This document shows, piece after piece, positions 12,480-29,100 of a DNA stretch of 64,000 nucleotides. A model generated the notes under the pieces. That model saw nothing but the letters and a program-made list of their open reading frames with translations, had not been told where the DNA came from and made no database searches. The first letter of the stretch is position 1. Every line of letters starts with the position of its first letter. The stretch lies in NCBI GenBank assembly GCA_025766275.1, contig JAFKAC010000158.1, positions 41,108 through 105,107 of the forward strand. Reading direction: 5' to 3'. Both the position numbers and the translations under genes were made by a program. This stretch comes from Lactarius indigo. Its lineage: Eukaryota; Basidiomycota; Agaricomycetes; Russulales; Russulaceae.

Positions 12480-14342
12480 ATGCAAGCTTGCATTGATTCT
12501 TCTGGTCTGAAGTGTATGCTACTACTACACACGCATTTATGATCATTTCGCCAACTTCCACGGGAAAACTTTCTCCAGCATTTACACGCACTCTCGCCTG
12601 TATGTCAAAGTACAGCGACGAACTTTTTATCAATGCCATATCCAATTCCGTCACGTTCTCTGCAACAAATCCATCACAATCTGCTTATTGCCGCTTTACT
12701 TACGATAGGAGCTTCTTTACCAGGTTCGATGTTGGTGACAGAAATACGAGAGATGCTCTTCCCGACACGGATGATGCGGAGAGGACACAGATCGCAACTG
12801 GCCAGTTATGCGTGCAGGTACCTTTCCTGCGGGTGAAACACCCGCTTCTTACTCAATGAGTTAATGGTAGCCCTTACTAACAATTCTCAAACACAAAACG
12901 CTCGAGAAAACTCTGGACCGACTTGACCTCGTGATTGTAGATGGAGAACCCATCGACGGTGATGAGGATCATGACAGTTTGGAGGGAAAACTGATCGTTC
13001 GCTTGCATTGCAAACATGGTGAAGTCGCCATATTGTTGTACATGATCCGTCACTGAAAGATCCCGTCACGGCTATCGCCAGGTATCGTAAAGACTCATCG
13101 ATTGCTCCTACAAACACAGTCGTCCCAATTGCACCTTCATGTACCGGAGGCCCTCAATGAGTCACACGTTGTGATAGGCCCCAAGCTATCAGGGAGATGA
13201 TCGACCATTTCTCGTCCACGAGGGGCAAGGCAGACCCGCAATTGACGTGGGTCTTTGATGACACTGAAGTCCACGTAAGGAGCCTCGAGAATTCCCTCGA
13301 TAGCAAAGGTACGTAAGCGTTGAGCGGTCTGCTATTGTGTGAGTAAAACAGCGACGCTAGGTGGGCAGTTGTCTACTGAGTTGACTATCAGCGCAGACGA
13401 GTTTGAGAACTACGATATCTTCGCGACGCCTATATCCCTTGCATTTCACCTCCGTGAATTCAATGTGAGCCTTCTACTCTCCTGACCTGTCTCTCTACAA
13501 CGCTTGACTACGGTGTGAACCCGCTGTACGGCACCGATCAGGCAACAATAGCATATGCCGAATCGATGGGGGCCATTCTCGACGTGCGCTTCACCGATCC
13601 GACCGCGGCTCTTTACGTGGACGTGCTTAGTGACGGCATCGAAGGCCTGTTCGCCATGTCGACCAGCCGTGTTCCTGGAGCACCTGCGCCCCCACCAGGT
13701 GCCGTACTTAGTCAAGCTCGCTCCGCGGGGGGGTCGTCTGCATCCGGAGAGGGGCGCGCACCACGTAAGCGCCCTCGCGAGGAGGAAGCGGGGTCGCGGC
13801 ATCGTACACCTGCGAAAGTCGTCGAACGCGTGGAGACGGCAAGGTTCACACGGCAGGCCTCGGAGGCGCGGCTGCCCACACCCTCGCGCGCATCTGCAGG
13901 GCGTCCGCATTCGCTTCTCCCACACAACTCGCCAGAGGTACCGCTCTTCCTTCCGGGTTCCCAGATGACGGCCGCGGACCAGGAGGCGCTCCACGCGTCC
14001 GGACTTCATGGCATGGACGCCGACGAATTCAACGCAATGATGGAGGACGAAGGGGAGGAAGTCGGTCTTAACTTGCGTCCATCAGACGTTCTTGCGCCAT
14101 CACCGCCAATGCCACCATCGCCCCCCGATTTGGACCCGGGGGAACAAGGACATGGGCAAGACGTCAGCTGGCTCGAAGATGACATCGAGTCGGCGATGGG
14201 TCCCACACAATCAGACGAGAGCAGCAGGGTACGTCCGGTGTATATGCTTCTGTATACGCATTCGACTGACCGATTTCTGATCGTTCTTGTGGGTGGGTCC
14301 TCGGCCGTGTTCCAGGCATTCCGACCGCTGTTCGACGATTGA
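12480..14342 (+). CDS. RAD9: Rad9-like checkpoint clamp subunit (9-1-1 complex), one-base frame break
   Basis: Rad9 forms the 9-1-1 clamp with Hus1 and Rad1, is loaded at damaged DNA and activates the ATR/Mec1 branch. Seven exons are visible: 12480-12513, 12579-12817, 12871-13018, 13082-13308, 13361-13464, 13542-14228 and 14316-14342. They encode the PCNA-like fold (SFTRTLACMSKYSDELF, ILKHKTLEKTLDR, RLHCKHG, AYAESMGAILDVRF), then a long disordered acidic tail ending FRPLFDD, where checkpoint kinases would phosphorylate it. The exon lengths sum to 1466, one short of a multiple of three. The break lies in exon 4 at the C run 13179-13182: the frame reading ESHVVIGP stops, while AIREMIDHF continues in the next frame. 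One extra C restores a continuous protein of about 488 residues. This may be an assembly error or a real mutation. Confidence 0.88.
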
Positions 14343-16808
14343 GTCCAGGTGCCGTTTGTACTTTGACGGGAAGCCCGCGGTTTCGTTTCGCTCAATCGCA
14401 GAAGTTCCATAGTCACAACTCCCCCGCACACCACAGCACGCTTGGGGATCTTGTACGTACTTTTTGAGGGCATGATCTTTATTCATTTCCGCATTTCCGG
14501 TCCTGGCAGAATCGCTGCCCCACTGAGTTGTGCGAGCTCCCTGAATTTCGCACGGGTGCCAGGGATCTTTGCCCTTGTTCAGGTACTGACGATAAGACGT
14601 AATCTGGTACAGTATGTCAGGTGGACAGCGAGGAGGAGTACGAGCAAATCGCAGCAGATGGGGGCGACGACTAGTTTGGGTGCCCACAGCTTGCGCCGAC
14701 TGGGTGTTCTAACACATGACGCGGAAAACCGCACATCTCACCCCGACCTAACCCTATCCCCTAGACCCAGTTGCCTCATCAACCCTACATTTTGACCGGT
14801 CGATAGGCGTGCAATTAAGAACGGTTTACCGCATATGTATATGCACGCTGGCACCACCAATCACGTCATACTTCATATTGGATTCCCTGGTCCCTGTAGG
14901 TTTATGTGTATACGTCTGCGCGGATGGGGATATCATCCCGCGGCCAACGATCACTGTATGCTCACCTTGCTGTAGTCAAACGCCGTTTCTAATGAACCCC
15001 GGAGGCATCAGTATTAGCATACGTCATCGGCTTGACTTAGGATGGGCGTTGGAAACTACTCTCTTTGGGACCTTTCTGCGCCACTAATGACTTACTCTGC
15101 TACAACAAGAGCAGCCCGATCAAGTCATGCATCGAGATTGTATCATGCCATGAATCAGTGGGCCGCACGTCAAACGTGCCTCCCCTTGTTATGTGACCTC
15201 TCAGGGTTGTCCATTGGAGTCGTACATAAGTTATCAGCGCGTTGATGAACACATGCACAGCATAACGGTGAAAAAACAACGCCGAGGTGGATCTGTTCGC
15301 GCTCCAGAGTGGAATCAACTACATATGGAACTAACCAACGACATTCTCGACGACGGTGGAAACGATTGCCGGCACATAGGGTGAATCACGGAGGTATTGT
15401 CACCGGGAAGCCATGGGAATACGAACAAAACGCCGATGGGTCGCATGCGAGGCCCGAATGTTCGTATTCTTTGGTAAATGTGGTTATACAATACATACTT
15501 TATCTGGCGAGTACCTCGACGGAGAAATTTACGTGGGCTATTTTTCAGTGCCCGAGAGCGGCACAGAGTGCGAGTTACCTGGGGATCAGATAACAGACCG
15601 TCAGTAGAGGTCCTTTTATTATTATTATTATTCCATTTTTGTGAGCCTGAGGCAGATCACCCTATGTACCTTACTGTCGTAGTTGGGGGACCGTTACCAC
15701 TCCCAGACGTTGTTCACACTGGGGAACGCTGAAGCGCTAACGCTTTCTAGGGCGGGTCTTCGGATCCACTCTCGCTGGCTAGCAAGGTTGCTTGGGTCTA
15801 GGACTCTAGGACTGCTCTAATTGTTGTCTGGCTGGGGCACGTGTCTTGGCACGTTTCTGGAACCTGTACGCCGATTTGTGCAGCATTGGGTCTTCAGCTG
15901 GGTGACATGACGATACTGGCAGGTCATAAATAGCTGACCGGTAGAGTTTCCCCAGGACATTCTCGCAGTGCCAGCGCTCTCGGAAGTGGCTTACTTGGCA
16001 GATCCCCTCTGGATGAGAACGGAACGTTAAGAGACAAGACTAGGTTCACACTGGCACACCAACATGATTGGATCCGTCCGCAGTGTCCGCAGTTTTCCTC
16101 TCTAGGCTTTAAACTGTCGAGAAGGGTCATATGAACACCTCTCCGAGTCAACTTGCTTGTCCTTGTTCAACAACAAAGGGTTGTATTCGCCGAAAAAGAC
16201 GTGTTCCGGCTTATATAATGTGACCTATAGGCCTCGGGGTTCGGGTTTATGGGACAAATTTCCCACGTTACTTTAGAGGAAGAACTAAACTGCCAACAAG
16301 AATCTAACGAGAACCGGTCATCTTTGGGTGCGACGGGTACAGTAGGATGTGTACGAGTGAGGGGGGAAATGAGCAAGGCCTGATGTGCATGTGAGAGGGC
16401 GTGTGGGAGCGTCGTGGCGACCTCTGCTGGCAAGTGCACCGCGCTTTTGTGCATCGTGGTAACGGTGCAGAGGCCACGCACAGGGGGATCCGACGGTGAT
16501 CCGAGAACAGTTTGAGGGAGATCAAAGGCCGTGTGCGACGCGGAATGAGCTCGATCGGGAGAGCGGGAGAGGATGCCCTTGGATGATGTGCGGTGAAGGG
16601 GAATTGATATTGGTTGTCGAAGGCTATATCGTGAGAGGCCATTGAGTGAGCCATTTTGGTCGCATTGTCTTGTAGCCTCGTTGCGATCGTGTAATCCGGT
16701 CGTCACGTAGGCGAGAAAAAACAAACAAGAAAGCAACGACACGCTCTCTCTCGACCCTCATCTGAGCGCTGGATTCGGTGGTTCGAATTACACCCGCAAC
16801 GTACCAAG
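14343..16808. other. Gene-free region between RAD9 and the PAK kinase
   Basis: About 2.5 kb without a supportable gene. Short frames on both strands show no known domain; the longest, on the minus strand at 16167-16742, starts at GTG and lies in the likely PAK promoter. The only clear structure is a trinucleotide repeat at 15615-15632. Confidence 0.5.
15615..15632. repeat. (ATT)n microsatellite
   Basis: Six uninterrupted units of a TTA/ATT trinucleotide repeat, in the gene-free region upstream of the PAK kinase gene. Confidence 0.9.
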
Positions 16809-19518
<2,710 letters not shown>

Positions 19519-20190
19519 AGTGAATCACCGTATACTCCCGGCGAGGGAGCCCTCGACCCTTTCCTTCTCTTCCGCTTCTCTCTCAGTCTACGTCCACTCA
19601 ACGCGTCACTCATCCCCCACCCAACCAACTCACACCTACTCATTCTTTCTTTAGTGTTCGTGACTAATGCATCTCCTCTACGTCCTCGACCCCTCCCCTC
19701 GATATGTATTTTTGCCCGCTTGTCGTCGGTCTCATTTACCCGTCGCGCTTCTACACCCCGTCTCTGAATGCGTGAGTCGTACGCATGCGGCCGCTAACGG
19801 TTAGATACCTTAGAGAAAACCGAAAATCGAACATTCCCAACGAGGTCCGCGTGGCGTACGTGTGGTGTTTTGTAATCTCCTATGTCCTTCCCTTCTCTTG
19901 CGATTCGGTTAGTTGGAAAGATACTCAGAATATGTGGCTAGGTTGAGAGAGCCGGGTAGGATGGTGACGCTCCCGGGCTGATTAACTAGCAAGGCAATCT
20001 ATATGGTACGATTGTAATGGAAGTGCCTTTGAGCATGGGTGTTCTCTTTCTTTCTTTACGGTGCGCTGCATTTGAAATGATAGAGTTCAGTGTGTTATGC
20101 TACTACAATGCTACAATACAAAAAAAAAAAAACAGTGGTGACGTCATGACGATGAAAGTGCAAGTGTTGCGTAGATGACAAGCGGCTGCT
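19519..20190. other. Convergent intergenic region, PAK and TEL1 3' ends
   Basis: About 670 nt between two convergent stop codons. It is T-rich in places and contains an A12 run near 20121-20132. I see no gene; 3' UTRs and polyadenylation sites are expected. Confidence 0.5.
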
Positions 20191-23100
20191 CTACATATGT
20201 GGGCTCCAACCTGCATTATGCATAACACAAGTCAGCGTTCGAGAACATCGCTTGAGGTTTCGAGGCCCACCTATGAACATGCATGCCAGGTTTGTGGGGT
20301 CAGTCGCCTCGGCGATGAGCTCATTCACGGTATACTCTGTACTGAGCGAGCGGTCCAGCTTGCGCGCAACGGCCGTCAACGCACGATCCGCCGCCTCGTC
20401 CGCCGATCCGCTGCTCATATCCAGCCCGGGCACGCCGCCCGGGCCAGGCGTCGGCGCGCGCGACGCGTCCGTCGACGGAGAGCCCTGTACGCGTTTGATC
20501 TTGAACTCGCTCGCGGTCCTTACAGTGCGTGTGCGTGCGTGTCAGCATGCAGCGCTGACGGGGGGGAAGGGTGGAGACGGAACGCACCAGGAGTGGAGGG
20601 GGTCGTATTTGAATACTTCGAGCACGGTGAGGATGACCTCCGAGTCGTCGCGCAGCACGCGGAGCGTTTCTTCCGCGCAGCGCTGGAAGACGCCCTGTGT
20701 CCCAGTCGTGCCCATCCCGTCGACCATGTCGGCCGTCATACGGAAGGGCACGCACTCTGGGATGGCGAGTAGCTTGCCCTGGTGGTTGTGGTGCGGTCAG
20801 GGCTCATGTGATGATCGAAAGGGCGGAGAAAATGGGTTTTACCTGCTCAAAGGCGATCCCGAGATCGATGTGCACGACCTCGCCGGTGCCGCTGTCAAGG
20901 AGGATATTCGATGTGTGTCGGTCGCCCAGCCCTAGTATATGTCCGACGATGGACGTCGTCGCGACGCTGCGAGTGTAGTTGAGCCGCATGGCAAACCATG
21001 ACATCGGCGTCTTGTGCTTTTCGGTAAAGAAGTGTCGCATTACCGGTCTGAACCGCTCCCTTAGCGAGAGGAAGAGCGTGATTAATTTGCTATTAAGGGC
21101 AGGGGAGGTCATGTTCTCATGTCGCATCGTATACATTTTGTTGTAAAAGTCACGTGGAGAGATGTCGCCTTTGTTATATCTGCCGTGCCAGTGGCGTGTT
21201 GGGCTCTATTTAGGTATAGAATACGACACACTCACCTCATGTGTGCTCTTGAAATCCAGTGACTGAACGGTAAGGTATTGCCCACGAATTCGAGCACACC
21301 TGCTTGTGAGGCCAGAGGGATGACCTTGTAGCCTCGGATACTGAGGTTGCGTCTCTCCGTTTCGCGGTCACAACGTAGGACTGCATTGACGAGGTCAAAA
21401 ACCTGTTCCATGACGGCATCCTGTCGAAGGTCGTCTTTTCCTTCGCCCTTGAACTATAATAGGGTCCCTCAGCCTTGTCCACAAAAGTAAATGACTGGAC
21501 ACTCACGAGCTGCTTGTACTTGACACCATCAGAGCCGCGGCAAAGACATATTTTTGGAACATTGACCCCTCCCGCCGTGTCGAAAGTCTTCTCATAGTGG
21601 CTGACCCACACGCAGTCCTGATATTGGAGCGTAGGGTCCAAGGGAGTGTTGGCCGTTAAGACAGGAACACGGATATCGCGCAACTTCAGAATGAGCATAT
21701 CGCTCTGTATGTCGTATGGTCCGCTTCGGCCTTTTTCCACTGAATTTTTGATGGGATGTTTCGCCCACTGAAGATATGCATCGCAGACGTGCTCCACGTC
21801 GACAAGTTGTCGACTGGAGGAGGGGTCCGCTCGCAAGCGATCAAAGATATTGGCGGCAGCAGCCGCTCTCTCCGTGTAAGATAGGGGACCATCCAGACGG
21901 GCGGAAGAGCGTCTCGTAGCCCCGGTCGTAGCCCCAGAAGGCGGTCGCAGACAGTAAACTTGATATAAACTATGAAACGGGTGCTCGCGGCACATTCTGA
22001 GGATGAGGTTTTGCAAGGTCTCTTGACTCCCTGAAACAGAACCGATCTCGGGCTTCGCCAAGCGAGCGGAAAGTTGGTGGGCCAGAAAAACAAACTTCCG
22101 AGAGGGAATGCGGTCAATGGAGGATCGAACCTTTCCCTGCAAGGCGTTGTCGTTGTCGTTAAAGTTAGCAAACCAGAGGGAGACTAGCCGGATGTGCCCG
22201 TCATTGTCGAAATTGTCCGCGGTTTGGAGACAACGCGAGTACATGTCAATAGCTTGCTGTAGAAACGTGCTGAGGGATTCATTGTGTTTTCTGTAGCGTT
22301 GCGTATCTTCTTGGAGTAACCTTTCTGCTTTCTCTTGGTCCAGTTTCAAATTGGCGAAAATGGCGGACCCAGACTGAGTTCTCAACATCTGCTCCTTCCT
22401 GTGTTGGATCTCCTTTTCTTTGCGCTCCGCATACAGCTTCCACTTTATGGCATCTGGAGACTGCAGAATGGAGTGATACTGTCGGTCAGCGAATACGGCG
22501 CATTGGTGATACACAGTTGCGACCGAGGCTTGTGGTCGCTCGACGGCAGCCATGAATTCAGTCACCAACGACGCTGCGGGACTAAAATAGCGCGTCCAAA
22601 TATCCATAGGCTTCTCGAGGCAGGCCTCAGATGTCCATGCGCCCTGTCCTGCGGGTCAGTCTACGTATCAACCAGGCGACCGCGCACATTACCAGACGAG
22701 CCAGGAGCAGGGCCTTTTGAGTGTGATCTTGCGTCGTTTTCGATGTGATATCCGGGAAGTGGAGGGAAACTAAGTCCTTCAGGAACTGCACGGCTACTTT
22801 ATGTTCCTTTTGGCCCCAAAGAACGTTTGCAAACTCTTGAGATACTAGGGCGCTCGGAGAACGTTCGAGCTTCTGAGCGCGTATCACGGAATTGAGTGCG
22901 ATCTGCGAATTGTGGGATTGCCGGGCAGCTTCTGAGATTCGACTAAGACACTGTTTCTCGATATCCATGAGTCCAGAGATGAATGGGGTCGCTGCTGTCC
23001 CAATTTGTTGCCTCTGCTCCTTCTGTCGCGTAGAGCGGAGGAGAGAAATACGGGCAGCCATGATGGTTTCGAGTGCGGGGAAGCTGGGAATTGCTCAGAA

Positions 23101-26100
23101 GAGAACCTATGCACAACAGAAGTAGACGCACTCAAATTCGCCATCGATCTCACTAAACTTCGACCACAGGGAAGAGTCGAGCATTCCACTTTTCAAACAT
23201 TCTTGTAGGTCTTTCCTCCAGAGATTCACCTGGTATAAGCACATGACATTTCGTGTGACTTCGCGGATTCCGACGAGGTCTTCATCGCCCAGGACTCGAA
23301 GACGATCAATTTCATGCGACAGAGCTTTATTTGCGATCGCATCGACGGCTAGGGGGTCACGTTCGCGGTATACGGCTCTCAGCGCATTGTATAAGGCAGT
23401 CCCCGAGCCTAAACTCGAGGGTTGGTCAGGTAAGTCCCAGGTTTCCGTTCGCCAGCCGAGATGGTAAACCATATTCGAGGAAGTGGCCCCCAGATCACTG
23501 GCGTCAAAGACATTCTGTTTCACGCTCAAAGCGAGGGTATCAAAGCCGAAGGAGTACAGCGAATGCAGGACACCTTCAGTATCGACACCACCCTGACTTC
23601 GGGCTTCCAGAGCGGCGCCGTGAAACTTGAATGCCTTTTCCCACTGATTTTCGTGGTGGAACCTTTTCAAGAGGAAGTGGTGAAGATCCTGCGTCTTGAT
23701 CCCATAGAAGCCATCAGGCTCCTCGATATGACTGTAAATCTCGAATAGAATGTTTTCTGCGTCAGCGCTACTCGACCGGGTAATATCACCGCCGGAGTAC
23801 TCCATAGCGAGTTCGTGAAAGAGTAAAGCCGTTGTGTATGCCCCAGAGAGGATGGCACTCTTGCTAAGCAGTAGGAAGTCGAGATCCAGCCATTTATCGT
23901 ATGCGAGCTCGTCACTAGACTGAGGTGGTTGTGAGTAACGGAGGTGAAGAACAATGGAGACGATAGTTCGATGGGACGAGACGTCAGATAGAGTAGAGTT
24001 CAGAACGCTCGAGAAGAATCGAGAGAGAATGGTACGTGGGGATTCGTTGGACGCCCTGTCGTCAATCGTTATAGAGAGAAGCGTGTGGACAAGTATTGGG
24101 GTCACTTGTTCCGCAAAATCCAAATCGGCTTGTAAAATAGTCGGTAGCCGAGAGTAAAAGGCGCTGTGGTTGGAAAGGACGTCGCATAGGAGTGCGGAAA
24201 CAGTTGAGATCCAAGCCTTGAAGTCCTGGGCCATGTTCACATAGACATCCGAAGCCAGAAGCGCATGGAGCGTTGTGGGAGGTCTCACGACTGACCGGCG
24301 GGTGCGACCGCGGAAGTAGCCGAGTTCTATGCCATGCTCCATCGTCCACGATTCGGTATCGGCGAAGCCTTCAGAGGGGAAAGTACGCAGTACGTGATAT
24401 GCCCTGCGCACTTTCGACGGCATATCCGACTCAAGCATGGCTAAGAGGAGCTCCAAAATAGAACGCTCAGCCACGATAGGTAGATCGACTGCCTGTGTCT
24501 TCGTTACTTTGCTTCGGGATGCGCGGGTTTGTTGATGCTTTGGAGCTAGGCCGCTGAGAGGATTTAGTCCAAAGCTGTGGATCTGACCCTTGTGCAAGAG
24601 GAGTAATGAAGCAAAAGCATCCATGTCGGCCGTCTGTAGTTGTTGGAGAGAAGGTATGCAGTCTTTCATACGCCAGAAGTCTACCCGCGAGAATTGCTCT
24701 TGCGAATAGTCACCAGACAATGCCAATGAGTAAAGACGCCGCACTATCGTGAACTTATTTGACGTAATGCGAGAGTCGGAGAGAACGGACGACAATGTCT
24801 GCGCAGAGACACCTCGGCAGGCAGACTCCAACTCGGGGGATGGCTCGCGCGGCCATGCGGGATAAGCTTTGATAATTTGGTTTTTAACATTAGAGATCTT
24901 CGCAAGAAGAAGCATCTGGCGCTCTAGCCAACGCAGTAGGTCTGCACCAATCTTGGCGATTGCAGGGATCTGGCTGTCTGTGTGGTCATTAGCCACGCAA
25001 CAGATTCGGATGAGGACATCGGCAAGGCGGGAATCCTTCTCGGAAATTCTGGCATATTGTGAAAAGGCCCAATCTAATATGGATTGAGCGGCCAAAGCTA
25101 GATCGATCTGTTCCAGGAGGGAAGCGACACCGTGGATTAGAGTGTGAAGAAGCACGGGGTCTCGGAAATGCCGGAAGTGACATGAAATCCATAAACATAG
25201 GGCATTCATATATCGAAGTTGTTCGTTGACCATGGGTGATTCTTGGATGTCGGCGAGTAGTTGTTGGATAACATGATATGTGGTAGAAGTTGAGTCGGCA
25301 TCCGGAATGCGGTCACTAAGCCATTTGAGAACCTGGAGTACGGTTTTGGTACTAAACGACGGTAGGTTTACGTCGTGCGTATTAGGGTCTCCATGGATTC
25401 GGTATATAGTCAGGGCTTTGAATTCGTGTCCTTCGCGCTGTGCTTGGCTACCAAGTTCCGCAATGATGTTTCGACATTTCTGGTCGCCGAGAGTACGCAA
25501 GACGACGACGACGATACCGTCGATGTCTCTCGTCATCTGGTCCTTCGTAACGATATCCGCCGCACCGATTTCTGTAAGCCAGTCCTGGTCCGCAAAGCTG
25601 AATTGAAAGCCCTCTAACGAGGGCATCTCCGCAATAATTCTACTACCCAGGGTAGTAAGAAGTTCGTAGCCGACAAGGTAAGCAAAGCTGTCGCGATAAC
25701 CATCGACCACGGATATTTGGGCGGCCTGACAATGATTGGCAAAAGACTGACGGCGCCTAGCGATTGTCTCTGGGTCGTGGTTGCTCGCCAGGATGTAGAC
25801 TGGCGCGAAGGCATATAACGCGGATTCCGCACATGTTTTCCTGTCTTTGTAACCGAGGACATCCGGGGGACAGCGCAAGAAGTCCACTCCTGCCCGGGAA
25901 ATAGAATACGCGATTTGGTAAATATACACCTCGAAAAGTTTAGAGGCGTCGCCAAGCCCAAGTCGGTCAGATACGCCCCGAAACACTGCCTTGATATGTG
26001 AATTATACTTGTCGCTATGGTAACACGCCTCCAACAGGTGCCAATATGGTCCTCGACGTACAGCTGAGTTCGTGACCATGATGTTCCCTAAGGTCAAGAA

Positions 26101-29100
26101 ACGGGTGAGCATGTGCTCATACCTGGAAAGCGGATAAGAAAGAAGTTCCAAGGATCCTTTCGGAGCTCACATTTCCACGTTGTTACACAAACGGGAATGG
26201 ATTCCACTGTAGAGAACCATACGTTGGCCGTCACTGAAGCGGGGGAGGTCGAATAACATTGCGTTTGCGCACGCGGATCGGAATCGGACACGAATGTCAT
26301 CATCTTGGTTGATAGTCGGCAGAACATCAGAGGGGAGGGTAGGAGGGCTATCGCTATCGCTGGCACCACCGTCGTCATCTAGGGGCCGTCTCGTCCCCAG
26401 AAGGCGTTCAGATGGGTCCAAGGTGATATACCGTACCAAAAAAGCTACGAAGGCGTCGCGGATTTTCCACGAGCGAACCTTAGTTCTTGTTCCGTTGCGA
26501 TCTTCATCGTGAGTAACTTGTACAAGTTTTAGGAGCCACTCGAAGAAGTTGCGGACCTTATCGACCGTGTCACTATCTATGTGGTCGGCCTCCACCCAGA
26601 GATGTGCTGTAGAGTCAAGTAGCTGAATAATCATGAGTTTTAGTTCATCGTTCAGCTGATAGATGTATTGCGTAGATAGTGAGGCAAATTTGACTAGCAA
26701 GTTGTCTAGTATCGTGAGGTTGATATTGAGCGCCCGGCGGCGCACGCTGGCCAGATAAGCTTTGCTCGCGAGTAAGAACTCGTCCCCGTCACAGTTGAGA
26801 ACAATGTCGGTCAGTTCCCGGTCCCTTGTTGGTTCTTCGCCCGACGACTGGAGGATAGGGCCCACAGCGAGAAACGACACGCAGACCTCCAGAATTGCTT
26901 CAGCAGGGACTCTGCCGCTTGAATGCCTCTGTGCCTCCACAGGAGTAGCAATGGAAGTAGATTGCGCGGGACCAAAATCGTCCTCGTCGTCTGGTTCAAT
27001 ACCATCAGCGGTGAATGGACGTCCAGAGCTCCTAGCAAGGACAACCCGTAGAGTTGTCTTGAGGGCAGTCATCATCTGAGTGAGGAAGTCCGACACCTGT
27101 GAACTTGTGAGCTTAGTAGTAGCGATATGTGAGTTGGTCACCTCGGGAATCTGCCAGATCACTCTTTGCAGTTCGCGGGGTGACGAATGTGAAGGGTCCT
27201 TATCCGGGTTGACATTAATGAGGCGGTGTAATACCCCCCGTCTTATCCCCGCTCCAAAGTGAGGGGGGAGCATTGCTATCCAAGGGTCAACATCCTCATC
27301 TTCGGCGATGCGGACAAGGGGATCAAATCCGAGAAGCACAAGGGCTTTTTCGTCGAGTGTCCATTTATTGCTCGTAAAAACATGAGCAATGCCGGCAGCA
27401 GCTTTGCAAGCAGCGTGCAAGACTCGCCGGTTTGACATGGTACCATTGAGGACAAGTAATCCCTCAAAGGACAGGGCCGCAACAGAAAAGTCCAAGATGC
27501 TTCGCGCCCTCTCGGCACTGAGGGGATTACTGCCATTTGTCACGTCGATATCTTCAAGTACCTTCAACAGAATAGAAGATACTTTACGCTCCCTGGATCC
27601 GGGGGACACTAGATCACCGACTTTGATGACATGTGTAGTCACCGATGAGAGATGGCGCGATGGTTCGGGTTCAGTTGACAAAAACGTGGAAGTGGGAAGT
27701 CGCGCATGCAGCAAGAAATCACGGATGACAAGACTCTGATAGTCCCCTTTGACGGCACCTACGATGTTGGATTCTGGAAGCAGCGTGCGGCATGGCAAGC
27801 TTGTACGCTTTTGGAAGCCGCAAGCACTGCTCAGGACGAGGGTCACATCGCTGGCCATTGGATGCGCTGTTCTTGATTTCCCGCTTCCAGAACCGCCTCT
27901 CAAGTCTCGGACGGCATGGAGGCCGTAGCAATCGGCTAGCCAACTAAGAACCTTGTCCTCAATGCGCATCCTGTACAGACGCATATCTTGGTTGGCTATT
28001 TGTAAGCAGAGAGAGACGAAGGCGCAGACTGAGTCATATGGAAAGGGGGGGCCTTGAACGTCCATGTCTTTTGCGAAAGCTTCGATTTCTAGCAGAACGC
28101 GCTGCGTTGCGAGGAGGTGCTTCGAGTGTAAAAGGAGGGTATATGCGACGTGGCAGGCTGATCGTGATACGACCGGAACGTCTGCCCTACGAACAGCGTG
28201 AGTCCATATAGGGTCCCAAGTTTGCGGCGTTGCAAGAGAGGATGACGGTGTTGTTGCCCCAGAAGACACTTGACTTTCAGCTATGGCAGCCAGACAGAGA
28301 AACACCCATGACTGTATTAGTGCGTCGTCACAAGAAATAAATTGGAGAAGGTGCGAAAGAACGCTTTGTTGGAGGGTTTCGTGCAGAATATCCCAGTGTC
28401 GGTCGATGAAGAAGAGGAGGATTTGAAGGTGATACGAACGAACTGCCGGCGAGGATTCTAACTGAATGGTGTGTAGCAAAGACGAAATTGGGCTGTCAAA
28501 CTTTGCTCTTTTCCCTTCACGCTTTATGAGGTTTGGTGGCCGGGAGTGAAAAGACTCGGTCAAGGAATGAAGCTAGGTTCAGTAAGTATAGTTATGGGCA
28601 AGGAAGGGTAGAAAGATGACAGACTTTCTCGGCACAGTCCGCTTGTAGCTCGAGAATAGTCCAAGATGCGGCCTGATTTGCGTCAAAGTCACGCCCATAT
28701 CGAAACGTCCGAGCTACGAATGCGCCCGGTTTGCTTTTGCTTGTACCACCGTTTGCTATGAGGGATAGTCGTAATGAATCCAATGAGAGACCATCGACGC
28801 CCCATCGACTTTCTGCTTCTCCATCCAGTAGGCTCCACAAACGAGATACTCCGTCGACGTAAGAGAAGTCCAGGTACGAAGAAACTGCCTCGCGATAACC
28901 TGTCGTATAAAAGGGAAAAAGAATGCGCAGGACAATAATGAGGTTCTCTTTGACTGCTTTGTTTTTGGTCCCCCATATCCCAAGAAGAGCATCCCATGAC
29001 CCCTGCGCGAACTGAGTGACGGCGCCTCGCATGTTCAGGGCCAGATGAGAAAGAGTCGCAGACAGCATAACGAAGTAGTCCGGGTGAAGAGAAGTGTCAG

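Noticed and set aside
16167..16742. 191-codon minus-strand open frame upstream of the PAK gene
   Set aside because: GTG start, no domain, and it occupies the expected promoter of the divergent kinase gene.
16765..16795. tRNA B-box-like GGTTCGAATT
   Set aside because: No matching A box, acceptor stem or anticodon arm can be built around it.
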